The notes under the pieces are model-generated. The model saw nothing but the letters and a program-made list of their open reading frames with translations, ran no database searches and was not told where the DNA came from. A stretch of 64,000 nt of DNA from Phocaeicola fibrisolvens (GTDB lineage: Bacteria; Bacteroidota; Bacteroidia; Bacteroidales; Bacteroidaceae). This document shows positions 8,237-18,032 of the stretch, in pieces. Both the position numbers and the translations under genes were made by a program. Location: positions 24,199 to 88,198 of the forward strand of contig NZ_JAOQJI010000014.1 in NCBI RefSeq assembly GCF_025567125.1, given 5' to 3'. Every line of letters begins with the position of its first letter. Within the stretch, counting starts at the first letter, position 1.

Positions 8237-11200
8237 ATGCTTAATGTACAATCAGAGAGGAAAAGAACATGGATGCAAGGCCTGTGCCTTGTGTTGTTTT
8301 TATTGAGTAGTACCTTGGCATTTGCTCAGAACCAAGTGAGAGGTGTAGTAACCGACAAATTGGGTGAGCCTTTGATTGGGGTGAATGTACTTGAAAAAGG
8401 AACGACCAATGGTACGGTGACGGATATTGACGGAAAATATACAGTGAATGTGCCGAAGGGCAAAACGCTGGTATTTTCTTTTATCGGCTTTGCCACTCAA
8501 GAAATAAAAGTCGATTCAAAAGTGTTGAATGTCACTTTGAGTGAAGATACCGAGACACTGGATGAAGTGGTGGTGGTCGGTTATGGTAGCATGACGCGTA
8601 AGGACGTGACCAGTTCCATTACTACGGTGAAAGCAGAAGACCTGAATGTGGGAGTATATACTTCCCCGGCCCAGTTGCTGCAAGGAAAAGTGCCGGGACT
8701 GACTATTGCCAACACGAGTGACCCGAACGGTTCGGCATCTATCTCCCTGCGTGGTGCTTCTTCACTTCGTAGTGGTGAAGCCATGGAGCCGTATTATGTG
8801 ATTGACGGTGTGCCGGGTGTGAGTCTTTCGTTGGTTGCACCGGAAGACATCGAGAGTATCGATGTGTTGCGTGATGCCTCGGCTACAGCCATTTACGGTT
8901 CGAAGGCTGCCAACGGAGTAATCATCGTCACAACCAAAAAAGGAAACAAGAACGGAAAAACCAATGTGAACTACAGTGGGTATGTGGCATGGGACAAAAC
9001 CATGAAAACATTGGATATGATGACTGCCGATGAAGTGTTGGCCTATGCAGAGGCAAATGATCTGGATTTATCCAGCTATTATGATGTAAACAACCCGGCA
9101 AATACCGACTGGCAGCGTGAAGTGCTTCGCACGGGGTTCAGCCATAATCACAACATCTCCATCAATGGAGGCAATGACAAGACTTCTTACAATGCTTCCT
9201 TGAACTTTCTTGATCGTCAGGGAACAGTACGCGGTACGGGAATGGATCGTCTGACTGCCCGTTCTTTCTTGCAGAGCAAGGCTTTTGATAACCGGCTCGA
9301 CTTTTCTATCAGTTTGAATGCCAGTGTGTCAAACAACGAAAACGGTCCGACAAACAATGAAGGACGCAGCGTGCTGGATGCCATGAACTATTATCTGCCA
9401 TTGAATCCGGTCAAGAATGACGACGGTTCCTGGTATGGCAGAACCACGTCCCAATATTATAACCCGGCTTCACTCATCAACGAAGACCGTTATAAGACGA
9501 CGCAAAAGCTGTTGCAAGGGGTGGCCAAGGCGACGGTACATATCCTTGACGGACTGGACTGGAATTTAAACCTGTCGTACCAGAATGAGCAGTATATCTA
9601 CAACAACTATCATTCTTCGAAATCACAGATTGTGGATTATGCTTCACGTAACGGACAGGCCGATCGCAGTACGGTGGAAAACATCAAGAAACAGATGGAA
9701 ACATACATCAACTGGGACCATACGTTCAATGAGGCGCATAAAGTAGGCGTCATGTTGGGATATTCCTGGGAACAGTCTGATAACAATGATGGTTTCGGTT
9801 TGGTGGCATATAATTTCTATAACGATGACCTGTCATACTATAACATGGCATTGGCCAATAAGATCTCACTGGATGACATCAGTAACCTGAATAGCGGCTA
9901 TCTGTTGTCTACCTTGCGTATGATTTCATATTACGGACGTGTCAATTACAGCTATAAGAGCAAGTATCTGTTGCAAGCTACGGTACGTCGTGACGGCTCT
10001 TCAGCCTTTGGCGTGAACAACCGTTGGGGTACGTTCCCTTCCGTATCTGCTTCTTGGCGAATCATCGAGGAAGATTTTATGAAAGACCAGCACGTATTTG
10101 ATGATTTGAAGTTGCGTGTCGGTTATGGAGTCAGCGGTAACTCATTGGGCTTTGATGCGTTTTATTCACGTCAGGTATACGGTTCTACCGGTTGGTTTAC
10201 TCCTTCCAGTGGAGGGAACTACCGGGTTTTAGGAGCGACGCGTAATGCCAATCCGGATTTGAAATGGGAAAAGACGGGTATGCTGAATGTCGGTTTGGAT
10301 TTTGGATTCTTCAAGAACCGTCTGACCGGTACCATTGAATATTATGACAAGCGTACCAGTGATTTGATTTATAACTATAAAGTTTCCACCTTGCTTTATC
10401 CGTACAGCGAAATGTGGGCCAATGTGGGAGATATCAGCAACAAGGGTTTTGAAATTACCTTGAATGCAGTTCCGGTACAGACAAAAGATTTCACTTGGAC
10501 TACGACGCTGAACTTGTCACACAACAAAAATAAAGTGGAGTCTTTGTCTAATTCAGAATATTCGGTGAAATACATTGAGATGGCCGACCCGAACATCAAC
10601 AGTTATTCGAACCAGCATGTACAGCGCCTGATGGAAGGGGCTCCTATCGGTCAGTTCTATTTGTGGGAATGGGCCGGATACGATGAAAATGGCATGTCTG
10701 TATTCAATGACTATGACGAGAACGGCAACCTGGTAGGTACGACCGATGCACCGGATGACGGAGACCGTCGGATGGCAGGCTCTGCACAGCCTAAGCTGAC
10801 TTATGGATGGAACAATGAATTCACGTGGAAAAAATGGTCGTTGAGTGCATTCTTCCAAGGCGTGGCTGGCAATAAGATTTTCAATGCAATTCGTGCTTCC
10901 TACAGCGATCCTTCTCTGTTGAGCAGTTTTGGAAAGAACATTCTGGCTGAGGTAGCTACGGAACAGCACGCCAATGATTCACGTGCGCAAGCTCCTTCTA
11001 CCCGTTATTTGGAAAATGGTTCTTACTTGCGTCTGTCTACGTTGACATTGGGATACAATTTCGGAAAACTGGGCAATTATGTGAACAATCTGCGGGTATA
11101 TGCTACTTGCAACAATGTGTTCACCCTGACAGGTTATAAAGGTATAGACCCAGAAGTGAACCTGGGAGGACTGGAACCTGGTATGGATATGCGCTCTAGC

Positions 11201-11251
11201 AACTACCCTAGAACCAGAAGCTTTATGGTAGGTGTCAATATGAACTTCTAA
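8237..11251 (+). CDS. SusC-like TonB-dependent outer membrane transporter
   Basis: A 1004-residue outer-membrane receptor that would import oligosaccharides together with the SusD-like lipoprotein encoded next. Order of parts: signal peptide 1-31 (ending LAFAQ), a carboxypeptidase-like regulatory domain near 33-108 (VRGVVTDKLGEPLIGVNV), the TonB box DEVVVVGYG, the plug (SSLRSGEAMEPYYVIDGVPG, IESIDVLRDASATAIYG), then a 22-strand barrel ending in ...NMNF. The length is normal for SusC. It is 22 bases upstream of susD, the standard order. No ECF sigma pair or hybrid two-component regulator adjoins it, so substrate sensing is probably elsewhere or constitutive. Confidence 0.96.
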   Translation: MLNVQSERKRTWMQGLCLVLFLLSSTLAFAQNQVRGVVTDKLGEPLIGVNVLEKGTTNGTVTDIDGKYTVNVPKGKTLVFSFIGFATQEIKVDSKVLNVTLSEDTETLDEVVVVGYGSMTRKDVTSSITTVKAEDLNVGVYTSPAQLLQGKVPGLTIANTSDPNGSASISLRGASSLRSGEAMEPYYVIDGVPGVSLSLVAPEDIESIDVLRDASATAIYGSKAANGVIIVTTKKGNKNGKTNVNYSGYVAWDKTMKTLDMMTADEVLAYAEANDLDLSSYYDVNNPANTDWQREVLRTGFSHNHNISINGGNDKTSYNASLNFLDRQGTVRGTGMDRLTARSFLQSKAFDNRLDFSISLNASVSNNENGPTNNEGRSVLDAMNYYLPLNPVKNDDGSWYGRTTSQYYNPASLINEDRYKTTQKLLQGVAKATVHILDGLDWNLNLSYQNEQYIYNNYHSSKSQIVDYASRNGQADRSTVENIKKQMETYINWDHTFNEAHKVGVMLGYSWEQSDNNDGFGLVAYNFYNDDLSYYNMALANKISLDDISNLNSGYLLSTLRMISYYGRVNYSYKSKYLLQATVRRDGSSAFGVNNRWGTFPSVSASWRIIEEDFMKDQHVFDDLKLRVGYGVSGNSLGFDAFYSRQVYGSTGWFTPSSGGNYRVLGATRNANPDLKWEKTGMLNVGLDFGFFKNRLTGTIEYYDKRTSDLIYNYKVSTLLYPYSEMWANVGDISNKGFEITLNAVPVQTKDFTWTTTLNLSHNKNKVESLSNSEYSVKYIEMADPNINSYSNQHVQRLMEGAPIGQFYLWEWAGYDENGMSVFNDYDENGNLVGTTDAPDDGDRRMAGSAQPKLTYGWNNEFTWKKWSLSAFFQGVAGNKIFNAIRASYSDPSLLSSFGKNILAEVATEQHANDSRAQAPSTRYLENGSYLRLSTLTLGYNFGKLGNYVNNLRVYATCNNVFTLTGYKGIDPEVNLGGLEPGMDMRSSNYPRTRSFMVGVNMNF

Positions 11252-11273
11252 TTTGCAAAGGAGAGAAAATCTT

Positions 11274-12905
11274 ATGAAAACCAACACTATACTTACTTGT
11301 GCCTTACTGGCACTTACCACGATTAGTTGTAATGACTTGGATGTGGACATCAAATCTCAATATACGGAATATCCGGTTGATTCCGATATTGCCCTTGAGG
11401 CAAGAATCAGCAATGCTTATTATGCTTTTCGCGCTCCGTTGAACCGCCGTTACGATGAACTGCTTTCACTTAGTTCAGATGAATATTCAGCAGTTTGTTT
11501 CAATGGCGGATGGCTGGATGGTCGTCAGTATTCCAATTGTTCCACTCACTCCTGGGAAGCTTCTGCCAACAACAACCAGTTGAATGTATACAGTGACATT
11601 TTGGCGGGAATCACCAATTGCAATCAGTTGTTGCAGGATTTGGGAGACACTAATCCGGAAGTCTCTAATCCGGTACGTGCGGCACGTGCGTTCTATACTT
11701 TCCTTCTGATGGATAATTTCGGCGATACGCCGATTGTGGATTACAAGCTGACACAAGGTTCAAAGACCATCAACCGCTCTCCGCGTGCAGATGTGGCCCG
11801 CTGGATTGAATCTGAGTTGCTGGATGTGCGGGATAAATGTCCGAGTGAGGTAAATGAGGCCACTTACGGTACACCTACCTGTTGGATGGTGGATGCGTTG
11901 TTGGCAAAATTGTATATCAACTGGAATGTGTATACACAGGATGTGACCAGTGCCTCTTGGAATCCCAATGCGTCGAATGAAAAATTGGACGACTGTATTG
12001 CGGCCTGCGACCGTATCATCAACTCTGGGCTATTTAACCTGAACGATGACTACAAGGAAAAATTCATGTACAACAACGGACCTCAAATCAAGGATTTTAT
12101 TTATGCGGTTCCTTATGAAGCAACTCTGAACCAGGGCATGTGTTACGCTCGTTACCGTACATGGCGGTATGGAGGTGCCAATGGTTTCTATACTACTGTG
12201 CTGACTCCTAGCTGTGGGGGTAACTTCGCCATGAATCCGGAATTTGCCGATTTGTTCTGTTTGCCAGGCGACCGTCGTAACGATGTGGTGGTGGGTGACC
12301 CTTCACAAGAAACGACGCCTGTGTATGAGTATGACCCGGTGACGGGAGAGGTGACGACTACTCCGCACATGTATGAAGGTAAACAGGTCGTTTTCACGAA
12401 ACACATCACGTTGATTCGTGAAGATGGAGACTTGGATGTGGGGGCAGACGGTACGCAACAGGGTTACCGTTCCATTAAGTTCTATCCGGACCCGAACGAC
12501 TACAATGTATATGAACGTAATCAGGACAATGATATTCCAATTTTCCGTTATGCAGATATCCTTCTGACAAAATGTGAAGCGATTACCCGGGGAGGTACAG
12601 CCACTTTGGGGGATACTCCGAAGAGTTTGTTCAACCAGATTCGTACGTATGTGTCTCCTAACCGGGACGGTTCGTTGAATATTGACCATAATCCATCATT
12701 GCAAGAGATTCTGGATGAACGGGGACGTGAGTTCCTGGACGAGCATTGGCGTCGTAACGATTTGATTCGTTTTGGAGATTATGAACGTGCCTGGGGATTT
12801 AAATACATTAATCCCGATAACGCACAGTTGACCAGACGTATTTTCCCGTTGAGTCAGGATGTGTTGAACAGTAATACGAACTGGCAACAGAATGAGGGAT
12901 ATTAA
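11274..12905 (+). CDS. SusD/RagB-like nutrient-binding outer membrane lipoprotein
   Basis: A 543-residue surface lipoprotein that caps the SusC channel and captures the glycan. The signal peptide ends in a lipobox with Cys at residue 19 (ALTTISC), and N-D follow. The SusD fold is shown by the N-terminal helical repeats (LNVYSDILAGITNCNQLLQDL, PVRAARAFYTFLLMDNFGDTP) and the C-terminal block IPIFRYADILLTKCEA and LDERGREFLDEHWRRNDLIRFG. The ATG at 11274 is chosen because it begins the lipoprotein signal; the frame is open a few codons upstream. It forms an operon with susC and is followed by a terminator. Confidence 0.96.
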   Translation: MKTNTILTCALLALTTISCNDLDVDIKSQYTEYPVDSDIALEARISNAYYAFRAPLNRRYDELLSLSSDEYSAVCFNGGWLDGRQYSNCSTHSWEASANNNQLNVYSDILAGITNCNQLLQDLGDTNPEVSNPVRAARAFYTFLLMDNFGDTPIVDYKLTQGSKTINRSPRADVARWIESELLDVRDKCPSEVNEATYGTPTCWMVDALLAKLYINWNVYTQDVTSASWNPNASNEKLDDCIAACDRIINSGLFNLNDDYKEKFMYNNGPQIKDFIYAVPYEATLNQGMCYARYRTWRYGGANGFYTTVLTPSCGGNFAMNPEFADLFCLPGDRRNDVVVGDPSQETTPVYEYDPVTGEVTTTPHMYEGKQVVFTKHITLIREDGDLDVGADGTQQGYRSIKFYPDPNDYNVYERNQDNDIPIFRYADILLTKCEAITRGGTATLGDTPKSLFNQIRTYVSPNRDGSLNIDHNPSLQEILDERGREFLDEHWRRNDLIRFGDYERAWGFKYINPDNAQLTRRIFPLSQDVLNSNTNWQQNEGY

Positions 12906-12961
12906 AAGTTTATAAGGCTAAATTTTTATTCTTTTCAAAAACGGTTGTTTTTTAATTGTAT

Positions 12962-13022
12962 AGCTTCGTGTACAGAATAAGTTTGTAATCAGACTCCTTT
13001 TTTATGTACACGGAGCTTTTTT
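12962..13022 (+). terminator. Terminator after susD
   Basis: AGCTTCGTGTACA at 12962-12974 pairs with TGTACACGGAGCT at 13005-13017 (one G-U), with a run of T to 13022. The 30-base loop is long. The remaining bases to 13153 show no gene. Confidence 0.65.
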
Positions 13023-13153
13023 ATATCCTTTTAATCGGTTCGGGGAATTCGTTCTGTCTTTTTATTTCCTGGAAAATGAAACTGAATAAATTAAAATTTA
13101 GTAAATTAGCCGTCGATTTGGAGTATAAATGAAAAACAAAAAACTAAAAAAGC

Positions 13154-16100
13154 ATGAACACATTTTTCAGGCTGCTTGCCTTTGTTACTGTAATTTGCCT
13201 GGTGGGTACGAGTGATGCGAAATCAGCCAGGCAGGGCGCTTCTACTATGAAGAATATTGAAGTAGTAGTGCATCGTGGAGCCAATTATCTGGCTCCGGAA
13301 AATACCGTTCCTTCTGCGCTGAAAGCACTTGAACATGGAGCTACCTGGGTAGAACTGGATGTAAGAAAAAGCAAGGACGGCATTTTATATAATTTGCATG
13401 ATGAAACTTTGGACCGGACAACCAACGGACATGGACCTATCCAGCTGGCTACTTCCTCTGAGATAGACCGCCTGGATGCCGGCGCATGGTTTAGTCCTGC
13501 TTTTCGAGGGGTGAAAGTTCCTCGCATTGAAACCATGTTGGATACGTTGAAGGGGAAAGCGCATGTCTTCTTTGATGTGAAGAAAGGGACTCCAGTATCA
13601 GAACTGGTGAAACTGGTACGGCAGAAAGGATTTGAGCAGCAGAGTTTCTTCTGGTTTGCCGATGCGCAAATGTTGTCCGATTTCGTCAAGCTGGCTCCTG
13701 AAATGAAAATCAAAGTCAACGCTTCCGATGTGGCTGGGCTTAAGAAATGGCAAGAGGTTTGTCGGCCGGCGTATGTGGAAGTTGATCCGGAGAAAATAAC
13801 CAAGGAGTTTACGAATTACTGCCGTAAGAACGGTATTCTTATCATGGCGGCCATACAGAACGGAAACGAAGAAGCCTATAAAAAGGCTGTTCAGGTACGA
13901 CCGGATTTGGTGAATATTGACCAGCCGGAACTTTGGCAGCGGGTAGTGGCCGAAAGTAACGGAAAATATGTGTACGACTTGTCTCATTACGTTGACCCGC
14001 GCATCGGGTCGGAAGGACTGGGGCGTGTGTTTGTCGGACCGTCGTGTCCGTTTGGAATGGTGAAACCTTCGCCGGATTGTACGCCTTCGCCCAACAGCGG
14101 GTGGCTGCCGATGCCGGAACGGGTGGATGGCTTTGCACAGGTGCACGTCAGCGGTACGGGTGGCGGACCGAAATACGGTAATGTGCTGGTGATGCCGTTC
14201 GGTGACGGTATGGACCGTGTAAGCCATATTGATTACCGTGACTACGAAACGATTCAGCTGGGATATTATGATACCCGTTTCAAACAGAGTGGCATCCGTA
14301 CGGAAATCACTACTTCGAACCGGGCTTCTTTCTATCGTTTCACGTATCCGGAGGATTCCTTGAAATCGTTGGCGGTGGATGCCGGTTTCTTTTTGGGAGA
14401 AAGCCCGATACCCGACGAGCGGGAAGCACAGCAGTTTGTCGGTTCCGAAATACAGGTGTTGTCCGACCATGAGGTGGCTGGTTATACTCGTATCCGTGGC
14501 GGATGGAACAATGGAAAGGCATATACGGTGTATTTCTATGCGGAAACCGACCGTCCGTTTGTGCAGTCACTCACGTGGAAAGGCAACCGCATCAGCGACG
14601 CACAGTCGCAGTATGATTCAGCGGAAAAAACCGGGGCTTTGCTGCGTTTTGCGAAATCCGACAAGGTGGTACAACTGAAAGTGGGTATTTCTTTCCTGAG
14701 CAGCCAGAAGGCCAAGTTCAATGCCCACTCAGAAATTCCTCACTGGTCGTTCGAAGAGGTGCACAACGGCTTGCTGGCGCAGTGGGAAAAGTTGTTCCAG
14801 AAAATAGAAATCGACCCGTCTGCTCCGGCAGCGAAGAAACGGATGTTCTACACTGCTTTGTATCACACCATGCTGATGCCGGTAGACCGTTCGGGGGAAA
14901 ACCCGCTCTGGAGTGATCCGGAACCTTATTATGATGATTTTTATGCCATTTGGGATACGTATCGCAGCTCGTTTCCGTTGATTACCTTGATTGACCCACA
15001 ACGTCAGGTGGATATCGTACGTTCTCTGATTAATATTTACAAACGTGACGGTTACATGCCCGATTCTCGTAGCGGAAACAGCAACGGACGTACGCAGGGA
15101 GGTTCCAATGCGGAAATCGTGATTGCCGATGCCTTTGCGAAAGGATTGAAAGGGATTGATTACGAACTGGGCTTACAGGCCATGCTGAAGGATGCCACAG
15201 TCCCTCCTGGCGACAACGAAGAAGCCGAAGGACGTGGGGGACTGATTCCTTACCTGGAATTGGGCTACATTCCTCACGGTATTGACCGGGCCGGCAACCG
15301 TACCATCGAATATTCTTATTGTGATTATGCCATTGCACAGGTGGCCAAGGGGTTGGGAAAGGAAGACTTGTATCAGCAATATATGAAACAGTCTGAGAAC
15401 TGGAAGAACCTGTGGCGCAGTGATTACGAGCATGCAGGTGCCAAAGGTTTCATCATGCCGCGCGACAAGGAAGGCAACTGGCTGGATTCCATCCCATTCG
15501 GACACTCTACCCGTGTGCAGCCGAAATTCAAGTATACACCGGTTATTTTCGAAGGGCCGTGGTACACCAAGTGGTGGAGCATGTTCTTCTATGAAGCCAG
15601 CTCTTGGGAATATTCCTTGAGTATCCCGCACGACGTGCCGGGCTTGATTGAAAAATGCGGGGGAGCTGAAGCGTTTGAGAAGCGTCTGGATATCTTCTTC
15701 GACAAAGGCTTCTTCAATGTCAACAATGAACCTTCGTTCCTGACTTCTTGTCTGTATCACTGGCTCGGAAAGCCTTGGCGTACGAGCGACCGTATCCGCG
15801 AAATCATTGCGAAGAATTACAACGACGGTCCGATAGGGTTGCCGGGTAACGACGATTCGGGTGCCATGTCATCCTGGCTGGCTTTCCACATGGTGGGCTT
15901 GTATCCCAATGCCGGACAGGATTACTACCTGATTCACACGCCGCTGCTGGCCTCTGCTACTTTCCATCTCGAAGGTGGTAAATACTTTAAGATTATCGCA
16001 GAGGGACTTTCTGACAAGAATTGCTACATCCAGAGCGTGACACTGAACGGAAAGGATTATCCGTATTCTACACTGCGTCATAAGGATGTCATTGCCGGTG

Positions 16101-16168
16101 GCGAACTGGTACTGAAAATGGGAAAGAAACCCGGAAACTGGGGAAAGGAAATGGGACTGGATAAATAG
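13154..16168 (+). CDS. Exported fusion: glycerophosphodiester phosphodiesterase domain plus GH92 alpha-mannosidase
   Basis: A 1004-residue secreted protein with two catalytic parts. After a signal peptide (about 1-23), residues ~34-265 form a GDPD domain: HRG with PENT, ELDVR, and HDETLDRTTNG give the two catalytic histidines and the acidic metal ligands. From ~273 (YDLSHYVDPRIGSEG) to the end is a GH92 domain, a calcium-dependent exo-alpha-mannosidase family. Marks are HVSGTGGGPKYG, TIEYSYCDYA near 717 carrying the probable acid glutamate (the usual DDW is CDY here), and GNDDSGAMSSW near 897. GH92 includes mannosyl-phosphodiester-cleaving members, so joining it to a phosphodiesterase suggests a phosphomannose or glycerophospho-linked glycan. 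That substrate is inferred. It lies downstream of susCD and 10 bases before a small exported protein gene. Confidence 0.92.
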   Translation: MNTFFRLLAFVTVICLVGTSDAKSARQGASTMKNIEVVVHRGANYLAPENTVPSALKALEHGATWVELDVRKSKDGILYNLHDETLDRTTNGHGPIQLATSSEIDRLDAGAWFSPAFRGVKVPRIETMLDTLKGKAHVFFDVKKGTPVSELVKLVRQKGFEQQSFFWFADAQMLSDFVKLAPEMKIKVNASDVAGLKKWQEVCRPAYVEVDPEKITKEFTNYCRKNGILIMAAIQNGNEEAYKKAVQVRPDLVNIDQPELWQRVVAESNGKYVYDLSHYVDPRIGSEGLGRVFVGPSCPFGMVKPSPDCTPSPNSGWLPMPERVDGFAQVHVSGTGGGPKYGNVLVMPFGDGMDRVSHIDYRDYETIQLGYYDTRFKQSGIRTEITTSNRASFYRFTYPEDSLKSLAVDAGFFLGESPIPDEREAQQFVGSEIQVLSDHEVAGYTRIRGGWNNGKAYTVYFYAETDRPFVQSLTWKGNRISDAQSQYDSAEKTGALLRFAKSDKVVQLKVGISFLSSQKAKFNAHSEIPHWSFEEVHNGLLAQWEKLFQKIEIDPSAPAAKKRMFYTALYHTMLMPVDRSGENPLWSDPEPYYDDFYAIWDTYRSSFPLITLIDPQRQVDIVRSLINIYKRDGYMPDSRSGNSNGRTQGGSNAEIVIADAFAKGLKGIDYELGLQAMLKDATVPPGDNEEAEGRGGLIPYLELGYIPHGIDRAGNRTIEYSYCDYAIAQVAKGLGKEDLYQQYMKQSENWKNLWRSDYEHAGAKGFIMPRDKEGNWLDSIPFGHSTRVQPKFKYTPVIFEGPWYTKWWSMFFYEASSWEYSLSIPHDVPGLIEKCGGAEAFEKRLDIFFDKGFFNVNNEPSFLTSCLYHWLGKPWRTSDRIREIIAKNYNDGPIGLPGNDDSGAMSSWLAFHMVGLYPNAGQDYYLIHTPLLASATFHLEGGKYFKIIAEGLSDKNCYIQSVTLNGKDYPYSTLRHKDVIAGGELVLKMGKKPGNWGKEMGLDK

Positions 16169-16178
16169 AGGAACGCGT

Positions 16179-16733
16179 ATGAAAAAGAAATATCTTATCG
16201 GTTTTTTTGCGGCATGCCTGCTGGGTACGGGCATGCTGCCGGCACAGACCGTCGTGTCGGACACATTGAAGTTCGTGTTTAAGTTGCACGGACAGACCCG
16301 CCGTTATCAGGTGGTTTTCTGTGAACAGGATGGCGGCTTACGGATGAAGTGGGGTATAGAACGCAACCTGCATTGGCAGTCGGGCAGTTACACCATGACT
16401 CCGAAAGCCCTGGAAAGCGGAAGTCAGCTGTGTTTCTTGCAGCCGGATGATGGAAGTCACTTGCAGCTGTCGGATGCGGAAACTGTGTATGTGCTGTCGC
16501 AGAAAGCCTTGAAACAGTTGAAGGAGACGGGAAGCATGGACTTTAACCACACAACCTATGACCGGGTGGAAGATGCGTCGGAGAAGAATGCCGGACGTCC
16601 GTTGCTCCACGTGGTCGACCGTTACGAGGGCGGAGAAATGTGGATATGGGACAATCCGTCGTTGCCCATCATCTGGCGGATGGCAAACAATCCGCTGGAA
16701 GTGAACTGGCAGGTGGAAGTGATGAAAAAGTGA
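16179..16733 (+). CDS. Small exported protein, unknown, in the putative utilization locus
   Basis: A 184-residue protein with a signal peptide (MKKKYLIGFFAACLLGTGMLPAQ) cut near residue 24, so periplasmic or secreted. The rest is beta-rich with many Trp and Tyr (MKWGIERNLHWQSGSY, MWIWDNPSLPIIWRM), which could suit binding of a carbohydrate or folding as a beta-sandwich. I do not recognise the family. It starts 10 bases after the GDPD-GH92 gene and is surely co-transcribed with it. A role in the same substrate pathway is inferred from position only. Confidence 0.8.
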   Translation: MKKKYLIGFFAACLLGTGMLPAQTVVSDTLKFVFKLHGQTRRYQVVFCEQDGGLRMKWGIERNLHWQSGSYTMTPKALESGSQLCFLQPDDGSHLQLSDAETVYVLSQKALKQLKETGSMDFNHTTYDRVEDASEKNAGRPLLHVVDRYEGGEMWIWDNPSLPIIWRMANNPLEVNWQVEVMKK

Positions 16734-16770
16734 TGAAATAGAATATATCGCAGATTTTGTTTTTTTGTCG

Positions 16771-16778
16771 TACCTTTG
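16771..16778 (+). promoter_or_regulatory. -7 promoter box of mazG
   Basis: TACCTTTG, an exact TAnnTTTG match 28 bases before the mazG ATG. Confidence 0.65.
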
Positions 16779-16806
16779 CAGGGCAAAAACAGAAAGGATT
16801 TAAATC

Positions 16807-17592
16807 ATGCATACAAGAGAAGAAAAATTGGAAGCGTTCGGACGTCTGCTCGACGTGCTGGACGAGTTGAGGGTGAAATGTCCGTGGGACCGCAAACAGA
16901 CGAACGAAAGTTTGCGTCCGAACACCATTGAAGAGGTGTATGAACTCTGTGATGCCCTGATGAAGGACGACAAGAAAAACATCTGCAAGGAATTGGGCGA
17001 TGTGTTGCTTCACGTGGTGTTCTATGCCAAGATTGGCAGTGAGACCGGTGATTTTGACATCAAGGACGTGTGCGACAAGTTGTGCGACAAACTGATATTC
17101 CGTCATCCGCATGTCTTTGGAGAAGTGAAGGCAGAAACCGCAGAGCAGGTGTCTGAGAACTGGGAGCAAATCAAACTGAAGGAAAAAGACGGCAACAAGT
17201 CGGTCTTGAGCGGTGTGCCCGAGGCTCTTCCTTCCTTGATAAAGGCCTATCGTATTCAGGACAAGGCTCGCAACGTAGGCTTCGATTGGGAAGAACGTGA
17301 GCAGGTGTGGAACAAGGTAAAAGAGGAAATTGGAGAGTTCGAGACAGAAGTAGGACAGATGGACAAGGACAAGGCAGAAGCCGAGTTCGGCGATGTGATG
17401 TTCAGCCTGATCAATGCAGCCCGGCTCTATAAGATAAATCCAGACAATGCGCTGGAGCGGACCAACCAGAAGTTTATCCGTCGTTTCAATTACTTGGAAG
17501 CACATACCATCAAGGAAGGGAAGAATCTGAACGATATGTCGCTGGAAGAGATGGATGCCATCTGGAACGAGGCAAAGGCAAAAGGTCTCTGA
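16807..17592 (+). CDS. mazG: Nucleoside triphosphate pyrophosphohydrolase MazG
   Basis: Hydrolyses (d)NTPs to NMP and pyrophosphate in the cytoplasm, a house-cleaning and starvation-related enzyme. At 261 residues it is the full-length two-domain form. The N-terminal repeat has CPWDRKQT and the EExxE-type metal motif (TIEEVYELCDAL, followed by ELGDVLLHVVFYA). The C-terminal repeat has EEIGEFETE and EFGDVMFSLINAAR. It has its own promoter and starts 73 bases after the small exported protein gene, so it is probably not part of the glycan locus. Confidence 0.95.
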   Translation: MHTREEKLEAFGRLLDVLDELRVKCPWDRKQTNESLRPNTIEEVYELCDALMKDDKKNICKELGDVLLHVVFYAKIGSETGDFDIKDVCDKLCDKLIFRHPHVFGEVKAETAEQVSENWEQIKLKEKDGNKSVLSGVPEALPSLIKAYRIQDKARNVGFDWEEREQVWNKVKEEIGEFETEVGQMDKDKAEAEFGDVMFSLINAARLYKINPDNALERTNQKFIRRFNYLEAHTIKEGKNLNDMSLEEMDAIWNEAKAKGL

Positions 17593-17699
17593 TTGGAGGT
17601 ATATGCCGGCTGTGTGTTTCAAAGTGTCGTTCGGTGGGCGTAAATGTTTCTTTCTGGAAAAATATCTTCCTAAAAGCGTGACATATAGAAAGATTTGTC

Positions 17700-17707
17700 T
17701 ACCTTTG
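17700..17707 (+). promoter_or_regulatory. -7 promoter box of the ACT-domain/UPF0210 pair
   Basis: TACCTTTG, an exact TAnnTTTG match 32 bases before the ATG at 17740. Confidence 0.65.
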
Positions 17708-17739
17708 CGGAACATGAACAACAAATTTGTAGAAAGAAA

Positions 17740-18015
17740 ATGGTGAACAAAGCTATTATTACAGTGGTAGGAAAGGATACCGTGGGTATCATTGCTCAGG
17801 TATGTACCTATCTGGCAGAAAACAAAGTGAATATTCTGGATATCTCTCAGACCATCGTGCAGGAATATTTTACGATGATGATGATTGTGGATATGACCAA
17901 ACTGGAAAAACCTTTTGAAGAGGTCGTTACCGAACTGACCAATGTCGGTGCGGAAATCGGGGTACAGATTAAGTGCCAGCGCGAGGAAATCTTTGACAAA
18001 ATGCATCGTATCTAA
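17740..18015 (+). CDS. ACT-domain protein (UPF0237 type)
   Basis: A 91-residue stand-alone ACT domain. The N-terminal strand and loop NKAIITVVGKDTVGIIAQV and NILDISQTIVQEYFTMMMIV follow the GcvR/UPF0237 pattern, a small-molecule-binding fold that usually senses amino acids. It lies 17 bases before a UPF0210 gene; this pair is conserved across many bacteria and archaea, which points to a joint function that is not established. The ATG at 17740 is used because upstream codons overlap the promoter. Confidence 0.9.
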   Translation: MVNKAIITVVGKDTVGIIAQVCTYLAENKVNILDISQTIVQEYFTMMMIVDMTKLEKPFEEVVTELTNVGAEIGVQIKCQREEIFDKMHRI

Positions 18016-18032
18016 CGAAAAGGAGAAACGGT

